DNA of 64,000 nucleotides from Thorsellia anophelis DSM 18579 (GTDB lineage: Bacteria; Pseudomonadota; Gammaproteobacteria; Enterobacterales; Thorselliaceae). Positions 10,317 to 21,149 of this stretch are shown here, piece by piece. The notes under the pieces were generated by a model, which saw only the letters and a list, made by a program, of their open reading frames with translations, did not search any database and was not told the origin of the DNA. The translations under genes and the position numbers were made by a program. Location: positions 62,001-126,000 of the forward strand of contig NZ_FOHV01000005.1 in NCBI RefSeq assembly GCF_900111395.1, written 5' to 3'. Position 1 is the first letter of the stretch, and every line of letters begins with the position of its first letter.

Positions 10317-13202
10317 CTAATGATAGCTTGGTTTACTCATAGGGGCCGTTGCGATATTAGTGGCAAAACTTGCACCAGCACGTCCTTTTCCATCAAATAC
10401 AAATTCTGGTCTAACCCAATCGCTTTGCTTTGGAACCATTGGTATATATACCGGAGCAGGTGCTTTAGTAACAGGGGCAGCCCCATGCAATTGTTTACGT
10501 TTTGCCATTGATATAGCTGATTTTTCAGGTATTGTTTTACCACTTGCTACAGATTCTGTCTGCGTCGGAATATTTTGAATATCCACCACAATTTCTTCAT
10601 CTATAGATTCATCACTTAAATTAACTGATGAAATGTCGGTGTGCATAGGTGACTTTATACTAATTTCCTCACCTTTATCAATTTCACCCACTCCATTCGC
10701 GTGTTCAAATCCTAGCTGTGCTGATACAATTTTATCAGTACTTAAATCAAAATTCTCAGTTTGTGGCATTATTTGGGGTTCGGTGCCTTGGCTCAATTTA
10801 TCAGAAGCAGCATTAGAAACACTTAATATTGATTGTTCTAATTCTGCTGCTTGTGCAATTGCTTCTTGTTGCTTGTTTAATTGATAATAATTCACCCAAA
10901 CCTTACCTGATGCCATTTCTGGAGATGCGAATGCACCTTCTAGCTGAACAGGGGCAACACTTAAATCGTAACGCATTCTTTTACGGCGTTGTCCATTTGC
11001 TCGCAAATGTCTTGGTGATCGTCTAGAACGTTTTGTTTTATCTTGAAATTCATCAGATACAGCTGGAGCATGTGTCTCACTAACATTCATTGGTTCCTGT
11101 ACTTGCGCAACTAAATTAGATGCCTCATCTTGAACTCTTACTGATGAAGTATTTTTTCTGCGCTCTCTACGGGGTTTCGTTGTGATAACATCACTCGCAC
11201 GCTCTTTAACTGGTTTTTTGCTAGTTTCAGCAGTAGCGCCTTCAACCTCTCCTACTTTTGCCTTTTGAGAATCATTTCTTGGATTCATTCTCGTTTTTGC
11301 ATCGTTACGATTAGGGCGCATATTTTTTGAAGCACTTTCTGTACTTGAGTCTAAAGATTCCGCTACTTCTGCTCGTGGTGCCCGCTCATTTCTCGGTCTA
11401 TCACGCCTATTGCGTGCCTGATTATTACGGTTTCGATTTTGATGAGGTCTTTGGGCCGTGATTTCAGTTGTTTCTTCTTTAGCGGTTTCAGTACCGTTGA
11501 ATAACGATTTAAAAAACTTACTTATGAATCCAAACATTCCAACAGATTCAGGCGTGCTTGTTCTAGAATGTTGAACAGGCGGTGGCGTATCTGCAGTAAT
11601 CGTATGAGCTTTTACAGCAGGTTGCTGTTCGATAACTTTTTTAACAGGTGTAGATTCTTCTACTAATGGCAGTTTATTCGCATCATAAAGTTCAGCTAAC
11701 TTATAGCTCAGTTGTTCAGGTGAGTCTCCCTTTTTCATACGTTGAATATGATAATGTGGCGTCTGCATATTTTCATTAGGCACAATGATGATTTTTAAGC
11801 CTTTATTTTCATTTTCAATAGCATGTACAGCATCACGTTTTTCATTTAACAGATAAGAAGCTATTTGAACAGGTACTATAACTTGCACTTCACTCGTTTT
11901 ATCTTTTAAAGCTGCTTCTTCAATTAAACGCAAAATTGATAAAGATAAAGATTCATTATCACGCACACGTCCTGTACCGCTACATCTTGGGCAAATATGA
12001 TGACTCGATTCATTTAATGACGGACTTAGTCTCTGCCTTGACATTTCAAGTAAGCCAAACTTAGATATTCTAGTCACTTGTATTCTCGCTCTATCTGAGC
12101 GAACTGCATCACGCAATCTAGATTCAACTTCACGTTGATGCCTGATAGGAGTCATATCAATAAAATCGATTACAATTAACCCGCCTAGGTCACGAAGGCG
12201 TAATTGTCTAGCAATTTCATCAGCAGCTTCAAGATTAGTATTAAATGCTGTTTCTTCAATATCCTTACCCCGAGTAGAACGAGCTGAGTTGATATCAATT
12301 GCAGTGAGTGCTTCAGTCGTATCAATTACAATTGATCCACCTGATGGTAAGCGAACCTCACGTTGATAAGCTGATTCAATTTGAGATTCGATTTGAAAAT
12401 GGCTAAATAATGGTGTATCGCCAGTATAGAGTTTTATTTTACTGATGAAATCAGGACGACCAAGCGTTCCTATATGTAGTTTTGCTTCCTCATATAGCTC
12501 TGGACTATCAATTAAAATTTCTGAAATATCAGGACGAAGATAATCTCTAAATGCTCTGACGATAACACTACTTTCCTGATGAATTAAAAAAGGCGCAGGA
12601 CGGCTTGCAGCAGCTTGTTTAATTGCTTCCCAATGTTTAATTCTAAATGACAAGTCCCATTGTAATGCCTCAGCAGACTTACCCATACCAGCAGTACGGA
12701 TGATTAATCCCATTTCAGAAGGGATATCTAGCACTGAGAGCGCCTCTTTTAATTCACTACGTTCTTCACCCTCAATACGTCTTGATATACCGCCAGCTCT
12801 AGGATTATTCGGCATCAGCACTAAATAACTACCAGCAAGACTAATAAAAGTGGTGAGTACAGCATTTTTATTACCGCGCTCTTCTTTCTCAACTTGAACA
12901 ATCATCTCTTGTCCCACTTCTAGGACATCAGCGATATTTGGACGACCTTCTCCACTACTTCGTTTAGAAAAATACTCACGAGAGACTTCTTTGAAAGGCA
13001 AAAATCCACGACGTTCACAGCCATAATCTACCCAAGCTGCATCTAAACTAGGCTCTAGCTTGCTGATTTTTCCTTTGTAGATATTAGATTTTTTAAGTTC
13101 ATGATTAGTATTCTCGATATCGAGATCATATAGACGCTGACCATCAACAAGAGCAACTCGAAGTTCTTCTTGCTGTGTCGCATTGATTAACATTCTTTTC
13201 AT
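10317..13202 (-). CDS. rne: Ribonuclease E, degradosome scaffold
   Basis: RNase E is the main endonuclease of mRNA decay and rRNA/tRNA processing. The S1 domain lies at about residues 35-125, followed by the catalytic RNase H-like and DNase I-like parts ([11 protein letters not shown]). The zinc-link CPRCSGTGR lies near residue 405. The scaffold half holds the membrane-targeting amphipathic helix [12 protein letters not shown], arginine-rich RNA-binding stretches ([18 protein letters not shown]) and a C-terminal segment [17 protein letters not shown]. That last segment corresponds to the PNPase-binding end of E. coli RNase E. At 961 residues it is a little shorter than E. coli. A 5' leader of several hundred bases precedes it. 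Confidence 0.97.
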   Translation of the reverse strand: MKRMLINATQQEELRVALVDGQRLYDLDIENTNHELKKSNIYKGKISKLEPSLDAAWVDYGCERRGFLPFKEVSREYFSKRSSGEGRPNIADVLEVGQEMIVQVEKEERGNKNAVLTTFISLAGSYLVLMPNNPRAGGISRRIEGEERSELKEALSVLDIPSEMGLIIRTAGMGKSAEALQWDLSFRIKHWEAIKQAAASRPAPFLIHQESSVIVRAFRDYLRPDISEILIDSPELYEEAKLHIGTLGRPDFISKIKLYTGDTPLFSHFQIESQIESAYQREVRLPSGGSIVIDTTEALTAIDINSARSTRGKDIEETAFNTNLEAADEIARQLRLRDLGGLIVIDFIDMTPIRHQREVESRLRDAVRSDRARIQVTRISKFGLLEMSRQRLSPSLNESSHHICPRCSGTGRVRDNESLSLSILRLIEEAALKDKTSEVQVIVPVQIASYLLNEKRDAVHAIENENKGLKIIIVPNENMQTPHYHIQRMKKGDSPEQLSYKLAELYDANKLPLVEESTPVKKVIEQQPAVKAHTITADTPPPVQHSRTSTPESVGMFGFISKFFKSLFNGTETAKEETTEITAQRPHQNRNRNNQARNRRDRPRNERAPRAEVAESLDSSTESASKNMRPNRNDAKTRMNPRNDSQKAKVGEVEGATAETSKKPVKERASDVITTKPRRERRKNTSSVRVQDEASNLVAQVQEPMNVSETHAPAVSDEFQDKTKRSRRSPRHLRANGQRRKRMRYDLSVAPVQLEGAFASPEMASGKVWVNYYQLNKQQEAIAQAAELEQSILSVSNAASDKLSQGTEPQIMPQTENFDLSTDKIVSAQLGFEHANGVGEIDKGEEISIKSPMHTDISSVNLSDESIDEEIVVDIQNIPTQTESVASGKTIPEKSAISMAKRKQLHGAAPVTKAPAPVYIPMVPKQSDWVRPEFVFDGKGRAGASFATNIATAPMSKPSYH

Positions 13203-13758
13203 AGTTCAATACTCAATTGTTTTGACATATTTGTCATACATATTTTACGATTGAGCAGAACAACACAGATTGATTTAGTATACTTAGGCTAAAAAAGCCT
13301 TGTCTAGCAAGAGCTTAATTGGCAACCTCCCGGCTGGCATTGTTAGCACGTGTACATCATGAATAGTGAATCGATTGTAAGTAACATGTTATTTATTGAA
13401 TACAGGACATCTGTCCGCTTAATTATCTTATAGACCTAAATTACGTGTAATCTTAATGAATTAATTTTCACTTTCTAAAATTTCTGTGGTGATCTGCTCA
13501 CCAATCTTTTTATTACGTCTTATGCCGTTGCAGCGTAATAAAAAGCCAAAATTATTCTTACTGTTATTTTTTGTCACTCAATTTGCTTTGTCATTATCGT
13601 TTTGATAATTCTTAGGCAAACGGCAGTTTTCTTTCATCAATAACGCATACCTTTATACATCAAACTGAAAGTTTTTTATAGTACTAATCCAAATATTTTT
13701 GCATTTTGAGATTAAGGACAAACTTTTTACTACGTTAACACAATATTATTTTGTATTG
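13203..13758 (-). promoter_or_regulatory. Long structured 5' leader region of rne
   Basis: The 556 bases between rsmA and rne hold no gene. On the minus strand they contain several hairpins. The first has a perfect 11-bp stem, TTTTTATTACG/CGTAATAAAAA, at 13507-13544. The second is GGTGA/TCACC at 13488-13502. The third is a 5-bp CAGCC/GGTTG stem capped by GGGA, a GNRA tetraloop, at 13323-13336. In E. coli a long rne leader with conserved hairpins mediates RNase E autoregulation (Rfam rne5). Position and structure suggest the same here. I cannot fix the promoter, so the exact transcript start is unknown. Confidence 0.55.
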
Positions 13759-14574
13759 TTAATCATTCGCCGTGCATTTTTGCGATAAATGATTAACTAA
13801 GTCACAATATTGTTTAATGGTGATGTTTTCAGCTCTGAGTTTTTCATCAATGCCAACCTTATTTAAATCTTCCAAAGAAGCCATTTCACTTAGGCTATTG
13901 CGTAAGGTTTTACGTCTTTGTGCAAATGCTGCAGCTGTGACACGAGACAATAATTTAATATCGTCAACTAAATGAGGTGGATTTTTATGTGGTACAAGCT
14001 TTACAACAGCTGAGTCAACTTTTGGCGCGGGTTTAAAAGCATTAGGGGGAACTTCTAATACAGGGATAACTTCACAATAATATTGTGCCATAATCGATAA
14101 TCGACCATAAGTTTTACTTCCTGGTCCTGCTACTAATCGTTCAACAACCTCTTTTTGTAGCATAAAAAACATATCTTCTATCGTGCGTGTATACGTAAAT
14201 AGGTGAAACATCAGCGGCGTGGAAATATTATAAGGAAGATTACCAAAAACCCTAAGGGGGGTATCATGTTCGACTGCGAGTTTAGTGAAATCAAACTTCA
14301 TAGCATCTTCTTGATAAATTGTGAGTTTATCACGGATAAACGGATGAGAGGCTAGTCTTGCTGCTAAATCTCTATCAATTTCGATGACATTTAATTTATC
14401 TACTCTAGCAACTACAGCCTCCGTCAATGCCCCTAATCCAGGACCTATTTCAACCAAAACTTGACCATTTTGAGGATGAATTGCTGCAACAATATTTTGA
14501 ATGACATTATTATCAACTAGAAAATTCTGCCCAAACCGTTTTCTAGCAGTATGGCCTAAGTGTGTTTTATTCAT
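13759..14574 (-). CDS. rsmA: 16S rRNA A1518/A1519 dimethyltransferase
   Basis: RsmA (KsgA) dimethylates two adjacent adenosines at the 3' end of 16S rRNA using S-adenosylmethionine. The N-terminus [14 protein letters not shown], the SAM-binding [14 protein letters not shown] and the catalytic NLPYNIS motif are all present. The C-terminal helical domain has [14 protein letters not shown]. The length of 271 residues is normal. It belongs to the conserved lptD-surA-pdxA-rsmA run, lying 132 bases after pdxA. Only weak AT-rich hairpins follow it, in the rne leader. Confidence 0.97.
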   Translation of the reverse strand: MNKTHLGHTARKRFGQNFLVDNNVIQNIVAAIHPQNGQVLVEIGPGLGALTEAVVARVDKLNVIEIDRDLAARLASHPFIRDKLTIYQEDAMKFDFTKLAVEHDTPLRVFGNLPYNISTPLMFHLFTYTRTIEDMFFMLQKEVVERLVAGPGSKTYGRLSIMAQYYCEVIPVLEVPPNAFKPAPKVDSAVVKLVPHKNPPHLVDDIKLLSRVTAAAFAQRRKTLRNSLSEMASLEDLNKVGIDEKLRAENITIKQYCDLVNHLSQKCTAND

Positions 14575-14706
14575 TAATTTCTCATTTCATGCTAATTATG
14601 CATAATTTATCGCATATTATTCAATTATTTAATGCCGAGATTATGATATCTCAGCGCAGTAATTTTTCTGATAACTCTTATCTATTTTTCTTTGTATTCT
14701 AGCGTT

Positions 14707-15720
14707 TTAATAAGCAATTAGTTTCTTAATCAGGTTATAAGCGGTTAAAATACTACCTTCATTTGCTTTTCCTGTACCAGCTAAATCTAGCGCAGTTCCA
14801 TGATCCACAGACACCCTAATAAATGGTAAGCCAAAGGTAATATTAACGGCCTCACCAAAACCTTGATACTTCAACACAGGCAATCCTTGGTCATGATACA
14901 TAGCCAAAAATATATCTGCACTCTCAAGATATTTTGGCTGAAATACCGTATCCGCAGGCATTGGACCGACTAAGTTGAGTCCCTCACTTTTAAGCTTCTC
15001 AATAACAGGGATAATCACATCTATCTCTTCTCGACCTAAATGCCCCCCCTCGCCTGCATGAGGATTTAATCCACAAACAAAAATATTTGGCGTTTTAATA
15101 CGGTACTTAACCTTAAGCTCAGTATCAATTGTTTTTAACACTTGTGAGAGGCCTTCAAACGTGATTGCTTCACTGACCTCTTTTAATGGGATGTGCGTAG
15201 TGGCTAGTGCAACTTTCATTTTATCTGTTGCCAGCACCATAACAACTTGGTGTGCACCAGACAATTCAGCTAAAAGCTCAGTATGTCCTGAAAATGTAAT
15301 CCCTGCATCATTAATAATTCCTTTATGTACAGGGGCTGTTAATAGAGCACAGAATTCACCTTCCAAACATCCTTTAGTTGCTCTCACTAGAGTATCAACA
15401 ACATATTGACTATTTAAGCTAGATAGCTGTCCAGGTACCACATTTTGTCCAAGCGGAATATGAAGTACTCTTAATTGAAGCGGACGGGTTTTATGACCTA
15501 ACGGGGTATAATCTAATGTTTCATCAGACTGATTGCTTTTATCATACTCAATTATCTCAATAGGTATTTCTAATAATTGAGCACGTTGCAGAAGCATATA
15601 TTTATCAGCGCAGATAACTAATTGGTTATCATTAGTTATCTGCGCTAGTTTTAACACTAGATCTGGGCCTATCCCTGCAGGCTCGCCGGGAGTAACAATA
15701 ATAGGCTTATTCTTTAACAT
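14707..15720 (-). CDS. pdxA: 4-hydroxythreonine-4-phosphate dehydrogenase
   Basis: PdxA oxidises 4-phosphohydroxy-L-threonine in vitamin B6 synthesis. Visible motifs are the N-terminal VTPGEPAGIGPDLV, the metal-site histidine in FSGHTELLAEL, CGLNPHAGEGGHLG and AMYHDQGLPVLKY. The frame is open to 15747, but the ATG at 15720 (MLKNKPIIVTPGE) matches the family N-terminus. That start overlaps the end of surA by 14 bases, so translation of the two is probably coupled. The resulting protein has 337 residues, a usual length. Confidence 0.95.
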   Translation of the reverse strand: MLKNKPIIVTPGEPAGIGPDLVLKLAQITNDNQLVICADKYMLLQRAQLLEIPIEIIEYDKSNQSDETLDYTPLGHKTRPLQLRVLHIPLGQNVVPGQLSSLNSQYVVDTLVRATKGCLEGEFCALLTAPVHKGIINDAGITFSGHTELLAELSGAHQVVMVLATDKMKVALATTHIPLKEVSEAITFEGLSQVLKTIDTELKVKYRIKTPNIFVCGLNPHAGEGGHLGREEIDVIIPVIEKLKSEGLNLVGPMPADTVFQPKYLESADIFLAMYHDQGLPVLKYQGFGEAVNITFGLPFIRVSVDHGTALDLAGTGKANEGSILTAYNLIKKLIAY

Positions 15721-17017
15721 AACCATCTGTAATTTTGATATAAGCACCAGCTCTTAACTGTCTTTCCCACATTTGTGCTTCTTGGGCAAGTTTACGGTTA
15801 AAAATAATCTCTCTAGCTCTATCCTTGTAGCCTTCCTCAGTCTTGTCTGTTGAACGTTTATCTAATAACTCTATTAAATGAAAACCAAAACTAGATTCAA
15901 TTGGTTCACTTAATTGATTTTTACTTAATCTTAATAATCCATCTGCAAAACCAGGATCATAAGCGTTGACATTAGACCAACCTAACTCCCCACCTTTCTG
16001 AGCTGAACCTGGATCTTCAGAATATTGTTTTGCTGCTTGCTCAAATGTCAATGTGCCTGCTTTAATTTGATCAGCAATATCTTTTAATTTAGCTCTAGCT
16101 TGCTCAGCATTAAACACCGGTGAGGTTTTAACCAAAATATGCCTTGCATTCACTTCGGTTACATTTAAAACTTGTTTAGTACTTCTTGCGTCATTTACTT
16201 TTAGAATGTGGTATCCAATTGGAGAGCGTAATGGGCCTATAATTTGTCCTTTTGTAGGACTAGTTAATTTTTCAGCAAAAAATGGCGGTAATTCTTCAAC
16301 TTTTCCCCACCCCATTTGACCACCGTCAAGTGCCTGAGCATCAGCTGAATAAGTATAAGCTAACTTAGCAAAATCTCCGCCATTTTTGACCTGGTTAATG
16401 ATTTCTATTGCTAATTCTAATCCATCACTCTCTTCTAATGCAGAAGGATTTTGCGGTAACGCAATAAGAATATGGCTAAGATTCACTTCATATCTATCAA
16501 TATTTTGTGCAGAGATCTGTTTTGCTAATGATTCAACTTCAGCATCTGGGATCCTAATTTTCTTACCTAATTCAATCGATTGAACTTGATTTAACTTAAT
16601 ATCCTTACGTACTTGCGCTCGATAACTAGAATAAGATATACCTTGGCTTTCAAGGTGGGCCTGCATCTCACCTACCGAAATACCATTTCTCATTGCAATA
16701 TCAGCAATCGCAGCATCTAGACTTTCATCTGTAATTTTGATTCCTCGTTTATCAGCAATTTGCATTTGAATGCTTTCAGCAATTAATCTATCTAAAATTT
16801 GTTTTCTCAAACGTTCATCATCAGGAAGTTGCTGATTACTTTGCACTGCATTGGCTTTAATATTAGCTAACATTTTTTCAACATCGCCTTGAAGCACAAC
16901 ACTGTCATTAACAATTGCAGCAATACTGTTCATTTCAACTGGAGCCGAATAAGCTATTTGGCTAAATAATTGTCCACAAACGAGTGACACTAATAAAATT
17001 TTATGTATTTTTTTCAT
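15707..17017 (-). CDS. surA: SurA, periplasmic chaperone and peptidyl-prolyl isomerase
   Basis: SurA escorts unfolded outer-membrane proteins, including LptD, to the Bam machine. A signal peptide ends near residue 25 (SQIAYSAPVEMN). The SurA N-domain follows (NSIAAIVNDSVVLQGDVEKM), then two parvulin domains starting at about residues 177 (NLSHILIALP) and 288 (NARHILVKTS). Each ends with a GG-x-x-GW and FHL/YHIL signature. The 436-residue length is typical. The gene lies 78 bases downstream of lptD and overlaps pdxA. Confidence 0.97.
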   Translation of the reverse strand: MKKIHKILLVSLVCGQLFSQIAYSAPVEMNSIAAIVNDSVVLQGDVEKMLANIKANAVQSNQQLPDDERLRKQILDRLIAESIQMQIADKRGIKITDESLDAAIADIAMRNGISVGEMQAHLESQGISYSSYRAQVRKDIKLNQVQSIELGKKIRIPDAEVESLAKQISAQNIDRYEVNLSHILIALPQNPSALEESDGLELAIEIINQVKNGGDFAKLAYTYSADAQALDGGQMGWGKVEELPPFFAEKLTSPTKGQIIGPLRSPIGYHILKVNDARSTKQVLNVTEVNARHILVKTSPVFNAEQARAKLKDIADQIKAGTLTFEQAAKQYSEDPGSAQKGGELGWSNVNAYDPGFADGLLRLSKNQLSEPIESSFGFHLIELLDKRSTDKTEEGYKDRAREIIFNRKLAQEAQMWERQLRAGAYIKITDGYVKE

Positions 17018-17095
17018 ATCCTATCCATTGATAAATCAGTCAAAAATCTAAACCTTTTAAGCTATAGCTACTTGATATCCTACCACAACTATAAT

Positions 17096-19399
17096 CTAAA
17101 AACTTCTACGGTACGGTAAAATACCCTGTTTCAACATATTTTGCGACCCTAAATCAATTTCACGTCCTAGTCCATTGATTTGGAAAATAAGGGAAATTTT
17201 TTCATCATACCGACTTTCATCGTTCATAAATCCAATAATTTTCCTTTCATAGCTTACACCAAGCCCCCAGCAACAACTATTATATTGAAGACCAGCAAAT
17301 TGTTCAGCAGGTTTATTTGAATTCGTATCATAATAAACTCGACCGACAAGTGCTACTTTTTCGAATACAGGCCAGCTCGCAATAAGCCCTGTTTGCGAAA
17401 TGCCATCTAAATATCTCGGATTTGATGGATTATTTCTACCGTCCAAGGTAGCTGTAATATAATCCGAGTTTGCATAACGGTAGCTTGCCTGGATTAGCCT
17501 ATCTTTGTCTTTTCTATACTCAATAATACTATTTGCAACTGCCAGTGAACTTAGCCTAGTATCATATTGCAGACCGCCCCTTAGTCCCCAAAATTCATCT
17601 ATTTTAAACATGCTATCAGCAGCCCAGGTCAAACTTCCCCTTTCTGCATTTTCATCAATTTTTGAACTAAATTGACCGTCTTCTGTTTTTTGGGGTGAAA
17701 AATGATAAATTTGACCAATCGAAAAATTAAAGCGTTCTTCTGCATTTTTATCATAAACACGTGAGGTAACTCCAGTTGCAAGTAAATTACTGGAAGCTAT
17801 TCTATCTATTCCGCTATAGATTCTATCTCTAAAAAGCCCAATCGTATCATTTTGTAATAATGCAGAATCAAGATTAATTATATTAGTTTGATCTTTAAAT
17901 GGGGTGTATAGGTATTGCACTCTTGGTTCAAGTGTTTGGGTAAACGAATCTTCGTAACCAAAACGTCTCTCAAATACCATTCGGGCATCAGCACGATATT
18001 GTGCAAGCACTCGCGAGTAATGTTTTTTATAATCACTAGATTGGGTAAATCTATTATCTCTATCTTGTTGATAATAAGTACCGAGCAACTTAACTTCTGT
18101 ATCTAAACTTGCATATTGATTGCTTAAGGGTAAATTTAGCGTCGGCTCAATGTGCCAACGAGTAATATTTGGATTTCTAGGGTTGTCGTTTTTAAACTGA
18201 ACAAACTGCCCAAATGTTTTTAGATCTAAATAACCTAAATCTGGTTTGTAATAATTAAAATCTAGCTTTGGCTCACTTCGATATGCAGATGGAGTAGAGT
18301 CAGCAAAAATTTGAAAGCGTGTTGAGGACAATGAAATATCAAAACTTTGGTCAGCATAACCTGCCGATAAATTCTGTGTCGCATATCCAGAAGTTGAATT
18401 ACCATACAAAGTTTCCAAGTCAGTAAAATATCGAATATCACTAACTCTCGTAAAATCTGCATTTAGCCGCCATACTTTGTTTATCACACCACTATGCTGC
18501 CAATAAAACAACCAACGATCACGATCTGCAAGCTTATCATCTTTTAAATAATCCCCTTGCATTAGCCCACTACCTGATTGGTTTAGATATCGAAATTCAT
18601 TTTGTAATTGCAGGCCTCTAGCAGAGATATAATGGGGTGAAATGGTTGCATCATAATTAGGGGCAATATTCCAATAATAAGGAATTGTGAATTCAAAATC
18701 ATTAGAAGAACTATATCTAAATGATGGTAATAAAAACCCTGAACGCCTCCTATCCCCTAATGGAAACTCAAGATAAGGTGAGTATAAAATAGGAACAGGG
18801 CCTAATCTGACAATCGCATTAAATACTTTGGCGACTTCATCTTCTTTATCATGAATAACGGTCGTACCGCTTACACTCCAACTATTATCGCCTTGTAAAC
18901 ATGAAGTAAATGTTCCATTTTTTAAAATGGTAAATCTGCTATTATCACGAATCTCTAATTTTTCTGCTTCTCCACGACCTTGCCTGCCTACCATGTCGTA
19001 AAATCCTTTTGTGACATCAGTATCACGATTTAGTAAGTCTGTGTGAGCAGTATCCCCTGTTAACTGAACGATATTATCTTTATAAAAGACATTACCTGTT
19101 GCTGTCGCAGTACGATTAGTCAAATCTTCATTCTGAGTTAATCTTAATCTATCTGTTTTAAGAGTACTATTACCTTGATTTAGAATAACATTACCAACAA
19201 ATAATGCATCTGATGGATAAAAGCCAATGAGTTCGTCCGCATCAATACTAACTGGTAGATCGTTTATAGAGCCTTCGACTAGTTCTCCCTCAAATTTAGG
19301 GACCCCGAGTAGACACTGCTCAGTTAAAGTCTGTGCAAGTGCTGTTGGGCATATCAAAATAGATAGCGTTGTTAGTAAAAATTTTGAAGAGGATTTCAT
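17096..19399 (-). CDS. lptD: LptD, outer-membrane LPS assembly translocon
   Basis: LptD with LptE inserts lipopolysaccharide into the outer leaflet. A signal peptide ends near residue 22 (CPTALAQ). A periplasmic OstA-like jellyroll covers about residues 40-190, then a large beta-barrel runs to the C-terminus. Cysteines in TEQCLLG, FTSCLQGD and the adjacent pair NSCCWG match the four disulphide-forming cysteines of E. coli LptD. The length of 767 residues is usual. It heads the lptD-surA-pdxA-rsmA run. No clear promoter motif was found in the AT-rich 240 bases upstream. Confidence 0.96.
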   Translation of the reverse strand: MKSSSKFLLTTLSILICPTALAQTLTEQCLLGVPKFEGELVEGSINDLPVSIDADELIGFYPSDALFVGNVILNQGNSTLKTDRLRLTQNEDLTNRTATATGNVFYKDNIVQLTGDTAHTDLLNRDTDVTKGFYDMVGRQGRGEAEKLEIRDNSRFTILKNGTFTSCLQGDNSWSVSGTTVIHDKEDEVAKVFNAIVRLGPVPILYSPYLEFPLGDRRRSGFLLPSFRYSSSNDFEFTIPYYWNIAPNYDATISPHYISARGLQLQNEFRYLNQSGSGLMQGDYLKDDKLADRDRWLFYWQHSGVINKVWRLNADFTRVSDIRYFTDLETLYGNSTSGYATQNLSAGYADQSFDISLSSTRFQIFADSTPSAYRSEPKLDFNYYKPDLGYLDLKTFGQFVQFKNDNPRNPNITRWHIEPTLNLPLSNQYASLDTEVKLLGTYYQQDRDNRFTQSSDYKKHYSRVLAQYRADARMVFERRFGYEDSFTQTLEPRVQYLYTPFKDQTNIINLDSALLQNDTIGLFRDRIYSGIDRIASSNLLATGVTSRVYDKNAEERFNFSIGQIYHFSPQKTEDGQFSSKIDENAERGSLTWAADSMFKIDEFWGLRGGLQYDTRLSSLAVANSIIEYRKDKDRLIQASYRYANSDYITATLDGRNNPSNPRYLDGISQTGLIASWPVFEKVALVGRVYYDTNSNKPAEQFAGLQYNSCCWGLGVSYERKIIGFMNDESRYDEKISLIFQINGLGREIDLGSQNMLKQGILPYRRSF

Positions 19400-19641
19400 T
19401 CACGTCACAAAAGATAAGTTGAAATAAATTAAAGAAAAATTAGCTAGCATTTAAATTCATGATAAAAATATATTGGTATTATATATAGCTTTAAAATAGA
19501 AATAAATTTAAGGGGCTATAATTTTAATCACTTTTAATCATCGCTAACCGTTGCTAACTGGATAAAGTTTAAAATAGATGATATCAAACGACATAATTAA
19601 TTATATTGTAACACCAAGATTAGAACTTTACACCAAAAAAG

Positions 19642-19669
19642 AATAATGGCGCAAGAATGCGCCATTATT
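19642..19669 (-). terminator. Intrinsic terminator of the putrescine importer gene
   Basis: A perfect 12-bp stem, AATAATGGCGCA and TGCGCCATTATT, with a 4-base loop lies 40 bases after the importer stop. On the minus strand it is followed by CTTTTTT. The remaining bases between here and lptD (19400-19641) hold nothing I recognise. Confidence 0.85.
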
Positions 19670-19708
19670 AAAGTCTATAAGTTAAATCGTTAGAATTTAA
19701 TCGTGATA

Positions 19709-21145
19709 TTATTCTGTTTTATCATGACTTTCTTCATCATCGATTTCCTCATGCAACTCAGGCATTTTATTTTTAAAGCCCCGTGTTAAAACTAGCATAT
19801 AAAGAAAACCTAAACCTGCCCAACCTAATCCTAAGTACATTGCATGGCTGTCTAAACTGAACCAAAGGGAGCTAACAGTCAAAACACCAAAAACAGGTAA
19901 AATTAAGTATTTAAATGTATCAACAAAACTTTGGCGTCTGCCTTCAGTTACATAAAATTTTGCGATAACCGATATATTCACAAATGTAAATGCAACTAGT
20001 GCCCCAAAAGCGATTAATGAATATCCTAAATCTGCATCAAAATTTACAGCAATTAAGCATAAAGCACCTGCTATAGCAATATTATAAATTGGTGTTCTGA
20101 ATTTAGGGTGTAAATATCCAAATACTGATTTAGGTAAAACCCCATCACGCCCCATCACATACATTAAACGTGAAACGCCTGCTTGTGAAGCTAGACCTGA
20201 TGCAATAACAGTCACACTTGAAAAAACAAGAATGATAGCTTGGACTAAGGTACCTGCAACTAATTTAATAATATCAGGTTGAGTTGAGCTTAAATCACTA
20301 AAATGACTTACCAGAGGTAAATTTATGCCAAGTGACGGTATATGTAATCCTTGATAAGGAAAGAATATCTCAAGGACATACGATACAATAATAAATAGAA
20401 TCCCGCCAACAAACGCTGTTAAGAAGATTGCTCTAGGAACAACTTTTCTAGCATTATGAGTTTCTTCAGTTAAAGAGCTGATCCCATCAAATCCTAAGAA
20501 AGAGAAACAGAGTATTGTTGCCCCACCAATGATTAAAAATGGGTCAAATGTTTCTGAAAAGAAAGGCTTGATTGTAACAAGCGCATTTGAGCTCTGAGCA
20601 TGTAAATCAGAAGCTGTACCAATTTTATATATCATCAGTCCAGTAAAAACAACAATAATCCCAATCTGAACTAATACAATGATCTTATTGAAATTAGAAA
20701 CCAATTTCAAACCATAAATATTAGCACCAGTCATTAACACAGTTAGCACAACTACGAAAACCCATGCAGGGATAAATGGCATGATTTCATGTAAATAGAG
20801 TTTTGCTAATAAAATATTAATCATTGGCATTAATAAATAATCAAGCATTGCAGCCCAACCTACCATAAACCCTAAATGGGGGCTTACTGTTTTTTGAGTG
20901 TAGGTATAAGCTGAACCTGCAGAAGGAAAACGTTTTACCATCTGCCCATAGCTGTATGCAGTAAATAGCATAGCAATTAATGCAAAAATATATGCGGTAG
21001 GAACATGTCCTCTAGAATCATTTTGCACAAGTCCAAAGGTATCGAACACTGTCATTGGTTGAAGATAGGCAAGCCCCATCATAACCATAGCAAAAAGGGT
21101 TAGCGTTTTTTTCAGCCGAATTGGCTCGTTATGTTTAGCGGTCAT
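19709..21145 (-). CDS. puuP: PuuP/PlaP-type putrescine importer (APC family)
   Basis: This is a 12-helix amino acid/polyamine/organocation permease. It follows E. coli PuuP closely by memory: VVMMGLAYLxPMTVFDTFG, FPSAGSAYTYTQKTVSPHLGF (in parts), MLDYLLMPMINILLAKLYL and FLGFDGISSLTEET. The length of 478 residues fits. The likely job is proton-driven putrescine uptake, and substrate is inferred from family resemblance. PlaP (YeeF) is an alternative name. The start ATG is preceded by GGAGATAAGAAA, which overlaps the stop of a small upstream ORF, suggesting coupled translation. The long structured leader suggests regulation by attenuation. Confidence 0.87.
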   Translation of the reverse strand: MTAKHNEPIRLKKTLTLFAMVMMGLAYLQPMTVFDTFGLVQNDSRGHVPTAYIFALIAMLFTAYSYGQMVKRFPSAGSAYTYTQKTVSPHLGFMVGWAAMLDYLLMPMINILLAKLYLHEIMPFIPAWVFVVVLTVLMTGANIYGLKLVSNFNKIIVLVQIGIIVVFTGLMIYKIGTASDLHAQSSNALVTIKPFFSETFDPFLIIGGATILCFSFLGFDGISSLTEETHNARKVVPRAIFLTAFVGGILFIIVSYVLEIFFPYQGLHIPSLGINLPLVSHFSDLSSTQPDIIKLVAGTLVQAIILVFSSVTVIASGLASQAGVSRLMYVMGRDGVLPKSVFGYLHPKFRTPIYNIAIAGALCLIAVNFDADLGYSLIAFGALVAFTFVNISVIAKFYVTEGRRQSFVDTFKYLILPVFGVLTVSSLWFSLDSHAMYLGLGWAGLGFLYMLVLTRGFKNKMPELHEEIDDEESHDKTE

Positions 21146-21149
21146 TTTC

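Noticed and set aside
10227-10511. 94-codon plus-strand frame over the rne 3' end
   Set aside because: It crosses the rne-pyrC hairpin, lies mostly antisense to rne and has no family features.
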